A stretch of 64,000 nucleotides of DNA from Laguncularia racemosa. Taxonomy: Eukaryota > Streptophyta > Magnoliopsida > Myrtales > Combretaceae. The notes under the pieces were generated by a model. It had not been told where the DNA came from. It saw only the letters and a program-made list of their open reading frames with translations, and ran no database searches. The stretch covers positions 2,604,001 to 2,668,000 of the forward strand of contig JBBMOL010000099.1 in the NCBI GenBank assembly GCA_037954665.1, written 5' to 3'. The position numbers and the translations under genes are program-made. Below, piece after piece: positions 57,971-64,000 of the stretch; the first letter of the stretch is position 1; each line of letters opens with the position of its first letter.

Positions 57971-58170
57971 GACACGGTTCCGGGCACGACTTGAGACACG
58001 GCCTGAAGGTCTGTTACAGACTCTGACACGGTTCCGGGCACGGCTTAAGACACGGCCTGAAGATCTGTCACAGACTCTGACACGGTTCCGGGCACAGCTA
58101 GGGACACGGCTTGCAGAACTTTCACAGAAGCTTACACGGGTTAAGACACGGCTTGGGACACGGCCGTGTA
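57971..58170 (+). repeat. 54-bp LTR minisatellite
   Basis: Three units with period 54 (57971, 58025, 58079), then a degenerate tail ending at the palindrome ACACGGCCGTGT. The same array occurs at about 62761 and 63463 in the other LTR copies. It keeps short frames open on both strands, which are not genes. Confidence 0.9.
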
Positions 58171-58260
58171 CTGCACTCATCACATGTTCAGACGCGAATA
58201 TTATTATTTATTTCCACGTGTACGCTTAGATTTTTCCCCCTTTTAGGTATTTTACGGGGT

Positions 58261-58270
58261 CATATAAATA
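58261..58270 (+). promoter_or_regulatory. TATA box of gypsy LTR
   Basis: CATATAAATA in the 5' LTR, repeated in the 3' LTR (about 63052) and in the third copy (about 63753). It lies about 260 bases before the LTR end. Confidence 0.6.
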
Positions 58271-58532
58271 CTCTTTTGTCAGACCAATTGACGGATAGTT
58301 GTTGAATACACATTTTGAGAGCTCTCTCTCTTTTGTTCTTTGCGAAAGAACTCCTTTTCGATTTCTTCGATCTAAACGCTCGGCGAAGTCATCTTAATAA
58401 CTTAGGTTTCAACCAGCAGGTGTGGTTGGGGTCTAGTTCCGTTCATCACTTGTTCAAGACGATACTTGGGAATCCGATTTCAAATCACGATTGACGAGTT
58501 CTAGGTTTAATATACCTAGGGTTCGCATCATT

Positions 58533-58544
58533 TGGTATCAGAGC
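58533..58544 (+). other. Primer-binding site
   Basis: TGGTATCAGAGC two bases after the LTR terminal CATCA. Confidence 0.93.
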
Positions 58545-59264
58545 CTCGGCTTCTTGATTCAAGTAATTCTATCCTTTTCGATTAATTATCGTTGTCTTCT
58601 TTTAAAAAAAAAATTGTTTTATTTGTGTAGGAATTCAAGTCGTTCGATTATTGTTATTTTGTTCGTATCTGTCTGGAAATTCGTCAATTGGATTTCTCCG
58701 CAAGAATTTCCATTAGTCGACGCAAAGAATCTAAATTCTCCTGTCTTACAAATTCATTAAGGAATTGCTATTGTTCTGTTGTTGTTTCTCGTCCGTTATC
58801 GAGGGGGGAATTCTACGGCCATTAAAGTCATCGATTCCCTGAGCAAGGCAAATTCGTTGCCTTTTCCACTGCGGCCACTGCAAGTCGCAGACAAATTAGA
58901 TTAGGTTCAAAAAAAAAAAAAAAAAAAGAAGAACATTTCAGTAATCTAGTATCTATATTGTTCCGTTCATTCGAATTGTATTCATTGTGTCCCTATTGGA
59001 GTCCTTGTCCGTGTTTCTCTTAATTGGCTGTTGAATTGGAACCGTTTGTTTAAAAAGTTGAGTTGCCTTAGTGGTTTATGTTAAAGAAATTTTGATTGAG
59101 TTCTGATCAAAGAGCCTATAAGAGCGAGTTGTGAGGATCATCTATTTACTGAACGAAACACGAGTGAATCTATATCTGTGAGTTTAAATAGGTGAGGCAG
59201 TGAATTGTGAGGTTTATATATATATATTTTTTTTTGTTATTTTTAACCCTTTTGTTGCAGCAAT
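58545..59264 (+). other. Untranslated leader of gypsy element
   Basis: A 720-base stretch between PBS and gag ATG with a poly(A) run at 58908-58927 and a TA/T run at 59215-59236. An 89-codon frame (58491-58760) spans the LTR/PBS junction and is unlikely to be a protein. The leader probably holds packaging and translation signals. Confidence 0.6.
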
Positions 59265-62200
59265 ATGTCTGATCAAAGTCCTACTAATGGAGAGAAGGGA
59301 GGCGTAGATAAGAAATTGATGTTTGAGGCATTATTCGGTGAGATGAGAAAAATGCTGAGTGCTGAAATGGAGCAAGTCCATGAGAGGTTGGATAAGATGG
59401 AGCAGAGTAGGGAACCGTCAGGTAGTAATGTTGTGGGGAGAAGAACCAATAGGCATTCAAGAGGGGGAGTGAGTATAGAAGAGAAGGAGGATACTGATTC
59501 AGGGGAATATGGTTTCATGAGGGAGAGAAGAGATACCCAACGGCGAGATGGTAATTTGGGTAGTATTAAGATGAAGATACCTTCCTTTCAAGGGAAGAAT
59601 GATCCAGAGCTGTATTTGGAGTGGTAGAGAAAAAGTGGACCATGTATTTGATTGCCATAATTACAGTGAGGAGAAGAAGATAAAGTTAGCTGCAATTGAA
59701 TTTTTTGATTATGCCAGTGTATGGTGGGATCAGCTGGTGCGTAATAGGAGAAGGTATGGTGAGAGGCCTGTTAGCACTTGGAATGAGATGAAAACAATTA
59801 TGCGAAAGAGATTTATCCCTAGTCATTATTATAGGGATTTGCATAGGAAATTACAGGGGTTGACACAAGGGTCCAAGAGTGTAGAGGATTATTATAAGGA
59901 GATGGAGATAACTATGATTAGAGCTAAAGTAGATGAGGAAGATGAGGCTACAATGGCTAGATTCATCAATGGGTTGAATCGGGAGATCGCTGATGTAGTA
60001 GACTTACAACATTATGTGGATATTGAGGAATTGTTGCATAAGGCGATCAAGGTAGAGAAGCAGTTGAAGTATAAAGGGAATTCTAAATCTTGGGCGACTT
60101 CTAACTCTTCATGGAAGTCAAATTGGAAGAAGAACACTGCAAACTCAAAACCAAAAGAGGATGTGAAGGCTAAGAGTCCAGTTACTTCCACTAAAGGTAA
60201 ATCTGACACTAAACCATTCACTAGAACTCGTGATGTCAAATGTTTCAGGTGTCAGGGGTTTGGACATATTGCATCTCAATGTCCAAATCAAAGGGCCATG
60301 ATCATTCGGGATAATGGAGATATGGAGAGTATTAGTTCCAGTGATGATGACATGCCACCATTGGAAGATTGTAGTGATGTGGACATTGAGGGACCCGTGA
60401 GTGGGGAATTGCTAGTTACTAGGCGAGTCCTTAGTACTCAGCCTAAGGATGATGGTGAAGGGGTTCAGCGTGAGCATATTTTTTACACCCGGCGTCATGT
60501 ACAGAAGAAGGTATGCAGCTTGATTATTGATAGTGGTAGCTGTACTAATATTGCTAGTACCTTATTGGTTGATAAGTTGAGGATGAAGACTTCGAAGCAT
60601 CAGAAACCATACCGGTTACAGTGGTTGAATGAGTGTGGGGAAGTGAAGGTGACCAGGCAGGCTCTTATTTCATTTTCTATTGGGAGTTATCATGATGAGG
60701 TGATGTGTGATGTAGTTCCCATGCAGGCTAGTCACATATTGTTGGGGCGACCGTGGCAGTTCGATCGGAGGGTGATGTATGATGGGTACAAGAACCATTA
60801 CTCTTTTGTTTTAAACAAGAGAAATGTGGTTCTAACTCCCCAGAAACCATGGGAGGCTTGTCAGGATCAAGTGAAGCTAGCAAAAGAGTTTAGAGAGAAA
60901 CACTTGAGTGGACAAGAAAAGAGTGAAAAAGAAAGAAAGACTGAGAGGCAAACACATGTGAGCCAAGAGAGTGGAGAGCTTAACACACTAAGTGGAGAGA
61001 AAGTTGCAGGAGAGAGTGGAGTTGCAAGAAAAAGTGAGGTTAAAGGTGCAATAGTGGCCAGGAAACAACTACTTGTACTCATGTACAAGGATTTATATTT
61101 TACTACCACTAACCTTAACTCTTCTTTGCCAAGTGTGGTTGTGTCTCTTTTGCAGGAATATGGGGACTTGTTTCCTAAGGAAGTCCCAAGGGGATTGCCT
61201 CCACTAAAAGGCATTGAGCACCAGATTGACTTTATCCCAAGTGTTTCCATTCCTAATCGGCCAGCTTATCGGGCCAATCCAGAGGAAACTAAGGAGATCC
61301 AAAGGCAGGTTGATGATCTAGTAGAGAAGGGGTTTGTGAGAGAAAGCCTCAGTCCATGCTCAGTTCCTGTCATCCTGGTTCCCAAGAAGGATGGAACATG
61401 GCGGATGTATGTGGACTGTCGAGCAATCAACAAGATCACAGTTAAGTATAGACATCCTATCCCTAGACTTGATGATATGCTTGATGAGTTGCATGGTGCC
61501 TGTTTGTTTTCCAAAATTGATTTAAAGAATGGTTATTACCAAATTCGCATGAAAGAGGGAGATGAGTGGAAAACGGCTTTTAAATCTAAACATGGTTTAT
61601 ATGAGTGGATGGTAATGCCTTTTGGATTAACAAATGCGCCTAGCACATTTATGAGGTTGATGAATCATGTTCTTCGTGTTTTCATTGGAAAGTTTCTTGT
61701 TGTCTACTTTGATGATATCTTAGTTTACAGCACGACTTTAAATGAACATATTCAGCATTTACAAAGTGTGTTTACTGTTTTGCGAGAAAACAAGTTGTAT
61801 GCAAACTTGAAGAAGTGCACCTTTTGTATGGAATCTGTAGTTTTTCTTGGATTTGTTGTAGGTGCAGATGGGATTGCTATGGATGAAGAAAAGGTGAAGG
61901 CGATCAGGGAGTGGCCAACACCTAGGAATGCAAGTGAGGTCAGGAGCTTTCATGGATTAGCAAGTTTTTATAGGAGGTTTATTAGGGACTTTAGTTCTAT
62001 AGCTGCTCCTTTAAATGATCTTGTTAAGAAGAATGCTGAGTTTAGGTGGACTAAAGTGCATTGGGAGGCTTTTAATGTTTTGAAAGGTAAGTTGACTAAT
62101 GCACCATTACTTATTCTACCTAATTTTGAGAAGGTTTTTGAAATTGAATGCGATGCTTCTGGGAAAGGTATTGGTGGTGTTTTGATGCAGGAATCTAAAC

Positions 62201-62487
62201 CGATCGCTTATTTTAGCGAAAAACTCAGTGGCGCTGCATTAAATTACCCAGTCTATGACAAGGAGTTATATGCTCTGGTGAGGACCTTGCAAACTTGGCA
62301 ACATTACCTATGGCCTAAGGAGTTCATCATTCATTCCGATCATGAGAGTTTGAAGTTTCTGAAAACTCAAGGTAAGTTGAACAAGAGACATGCAAAGTGG
62401 CTGGAGTTCATTGAGACATTTCCGTATGTGATTAAATACAAGCAAGGAAAAGAGAATGTGGTGGCTGATGCACTTTCTCGAAGGTGA
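59265..62487 (+). CDS. Gypsy Gag-protease-RT-RNase H, one frameshift
   Basis: Begins MSDQSPTNGEKGG at 59265. A Gag frame runs to ELYLEW, where a TAG at 59625-59627 and a one-base shift move the reading to the 59599-62487 frame (962 codons). In that frame: Gag core FFDYASVWWDQLVRNRRRYG, EEDEATMARFINGLNREIAD; zinc knuckle CFRCQGFGHIASQC (residues 215-228); protease LIIDSGSCTNIAS with catalytic Asp 311 and LLGRPWQFD; RT with VPVILVPKKDGTWRM, FSKIDLKNGYYQIRM and intact YFDDILVYS (Asp 705/706); RNase H with ECDASG, YDKELYAL, HSDHESLKFL and VADALSRR, all key acidic residues present. The frame ends there. A full pol would continue with an HHCC zinc finger, DDE integrase and often a chromodomain. Apart from the shift, nothing in the enzymes looks damaged. 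Confidence 0.93.
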
Positions 62488-62506
62488 TTCGAGGACGAAT
62501 CTTTTC

Positions 62507-62520
62507 GAGGAAGGAGGGAA
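62507..62520 (+). other. Polypurine tract
   Basis: GAGGAAGGAGGGAA immediately before the 3' LTR start TGATGGGG. Confidence 0.93.
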
Positions 62521-63316
62521 TGATGGGGATCAGCTAACATCAAGAGTTCAAGAGTCAAAATCCAATGACCCATTACATGGTATTGGAGGTCCAATGACAA
62601 GAGCTAGAGCTAAGCGGATGAGAGAAGCTTTGCAAGGATTAGTGATGGAGCTACAAGAGAAGGAACCGAGCTTTACCAAGGGAGAATCGACATTTATTCA
62701 CATTATCCAAGCTTCCAAAGAGGATCCCGAGAGAACCGGCCTTGAATGGAGGACAGAGGCTGACACGGTTCCAGGCACGGCTTGAGACACGGCCTGAAGG
62801 TCTGTTACAGACTCTGACACGGTTCCGGGCACGGCTTGAGACACGGCCTGAAGGTCTGTCATAGACTCTGACACGGTTCCGGGCACGGCTGGGGACACGA
62901 CTTGCAGAACTTTCACAGAAGCTTACACGGGTTAAGACACGACTTGGGACACGGCCGTATACTGCACTCGTCACATGTTCAGACGTGAATATTATTATTT
63001 ATTTCCACGTGTACGCTTAGATTTTTCCCCCATTTAGGTATTTTACGGGGCCATATAAATACTCTTTTGTCAGACCAATTGACGGATAGTTGTTGAATAC
63101 ACATTTTGAGAGCTCTCTCTCTTTTGTTCTTTGCGAAAGAACTCCTTTTCGATTTCTTCGATCTAAACGCTCGGGGAAGTCATCTTGATAACTTAGGTTT
63201 CAATCAGCAGGTGTGGTTGGGGTCTAGTTTCGTTCATCACTTGTTCAAGACGATACTTGGGAATCCGATTTCAAATCACGATTGACGGGTTCTAGGTTTA
63301 ATATACCTAGGGTTCG
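62521..63316 (+). repeat. 3' LTR, missing its last five bases
   Basis: Matches the 5' LTR from TGATGGGG to CTAGGGTTCG. Where CATCA should follow, the sequence jumps to GGATGAGAGAAGC, which is LTR position 106. Confidence 0.95.
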
Positions 63317-64000
63317 GGATGAGAGAAGCTTTGCAAGGATTAGTGATGGAGCTGCAAGAGAAGGAACCGAGCTTTACCAAGGGAGAATCGACATTTATTC
63401 ACATTATCCAAGCTTCCAAAGAGGATCCCGAGAGAACCGGCCTTGAATGGAGGACAGAGGCTGACACGGTTCCGGGCACGGCTTGAGACACGGCCTGAAG
63501 GTCTGTTACAGACTCTGACACGGTTCCGGGCACGGCTTGAGACACGGCCTGAAGGTCTGTCACAGACTCTGACACGGTTCCGGGCACGGCTGGGGACACG
63601 ACTTGCAGAACTTTCACAGAAGCTTACACGGGTTAAGACACGGCTTGGGACACGGCCGTATACTGCACTCGTCACATGTTCAGACGCGAATATTATTATT
63701 TATTTCCACGTGTACGCTTAGATTTTTCCCCCTTTTAGGTATTTTACGGAGCCATATAAATACTCTTTTGTCAGACCAATTGACGGATAGTTGTTGAATA
63801 CACATTTTGAGAGCTCTCTCTCTTTTGTTCTTTGCGAAAGAACTCCTTTTCGATTTCTTCGATCTAAACGCTCGGGGAAGTCATCTTGATAACTTAGGTT
63901 TCAATCAGCAGGTGTGGTTGGGGTCTAGTTCCGTTCATCACTTGTTCAAGACGATACTTGGGAATCCGATTTCAAATCACGATTGACGGGTTCTAGGTTT
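63317..64000 (+). repeat. Third, 5'-truncated LTR copy
   Basis: Corresponds to LTR positions 106 to about 779. The window ends about 22 bases before the LTR end. It is closer to the 62521 copy than to the 57730 copy at several diagnostic sites (GGGGAAGTCATCTTGATAAC, CAATCAGCAGG, GACGGGTTC). What follows lies outside the window. Confidence 0.95.

Larger units (their letters stand above)
57730..58530 (+). repeat. 5' LTR of integrase-less gypsy element
   Basis: 801 bp with perfect inverted ends TGATG...CATCA. A TATA box (CATATAAATA) lies at 58261-58270. A 54-bp minisatellite (GACACGGTTCCGGGCACGGC) starts at 57971, 58025 and 58079. Confidence 0.95.
57730..63316 (+). mobile_element. Young Ty3/gypsy element lacking integrase
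   Basis: 5' LTR 57730-58530, PBS 58533-58544, leader, gag-protease-RT-RNase H coding 59265-62487, PPT 62507-62520, 3' LTR 62521-63316. The LTRs are nearly identical (about 20-25 differences by eye over about 790 bases). Coding ends after RNase H and reaches the PPT within 20 bases, so integrase and any chromodomain are absent. It sits in the copia gag. The flanking TSD cannot be checked because the 3' LTR is fused to another LTR copy. Confidence 0.92.

Noticed and set aside
57848..58229. Arginine-rich repeat peptides on both strands (also at 62651-62974 and 63340-63721)
   Set aside because: They are produced by the 54-bp LTR minisatellite, whose unit length is a multiple of three, so frames stay open on both strands. 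They coincide exactly with LTR repeats.
1..64000. Bacterial-type systems, CRISPR arrays, operons
   Set aside because: The regular repeats are TE minisatellites or a 146-bp satellite without spacers, and the content is plant nuclear throughout.

Overview
The window is nuclear DNA of a flowering plant. It is AT-rich, has no bacterial-style coding density, carries plant-specific transposon families, and contains two short pieces of plastid DNA. I cannot name the species. I find no intact host gene, rRNA or tRNA. Nearly everything recognisable is transposable-element (TE) sequence, much of it nested, with boundaries set here by target-site duplications (TSDs), terminal repeats or an empty insertion site elsewhere in the window. 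Left part (1-12.5 kb): a broken Ty1/copia 5' end on the minus strand (1-650); a Tourist-like MITE with TTA TSD (1806-2228); and two direct copies of an LTR-like sequence (3012-6768 and from 8247). The first copy is split by a 3.26-kb Mutator-like element (3192-6450) with a 9-bp TSD that carries a broken plant mobile domain (PMD) gene. Between the two copies lies a chimeric plastid insertion joining an rpoB fragment to the trnI-rpl23 spacer (7718-8025). Second part (12.5-26 kb): a complete but decayed Ty3/gypsy element on the minus strand with TSD AAATC (12561-18027); an Athila-type gag remnant; a 1.0-kb hAT-like element with 8-bp TSD (19977-20981); a long-TIR element (22332-24213) containing a probable solo LTR (22910-23886); and a minus-strand gypsy gag remnant. 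Third part (26.9-39.4 kb): a MuDR-type Mutator element whose transposase gene was split by a Tekay-like gypsy element (28412-36065, TSD CCCTC). The 3' part of that transposase has been replaced by about nine tandem 146-bp AT-rich units. The two Mutator elements share related ends and a subterminal hairpin motif. Fourth part (40.9-48.6 kb): a probable PIF/Harbinger element with both expected genes, a DDE transposase and a Myb/SANT-like protein, on the minus strand. It also holds a GRF-type zinc-finger gene on the plus strand and an internal duplication hit by a hAT-like MITE. Last part (49-64 kb): LTR-like debris, a 5'-truncated LINE with poly(A) and 9-bp TSD (54163-55206), and a copia element with an open gag (56.2-57.7 kb). 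A young Ty3/gypsy element (from 57730) inserted into that gag. It has full gag-protease-RT-RNase H coding with one frameshift, but no integrase. Its 3' LTR is joined head to tail to another truncated LTR copy that runs off the window. The genes do not form a host pathway. The biology is TE nesting, gene capture (PMD, GRF), helper/non-autonomous relations and tandem-repeat birth inside TEs.
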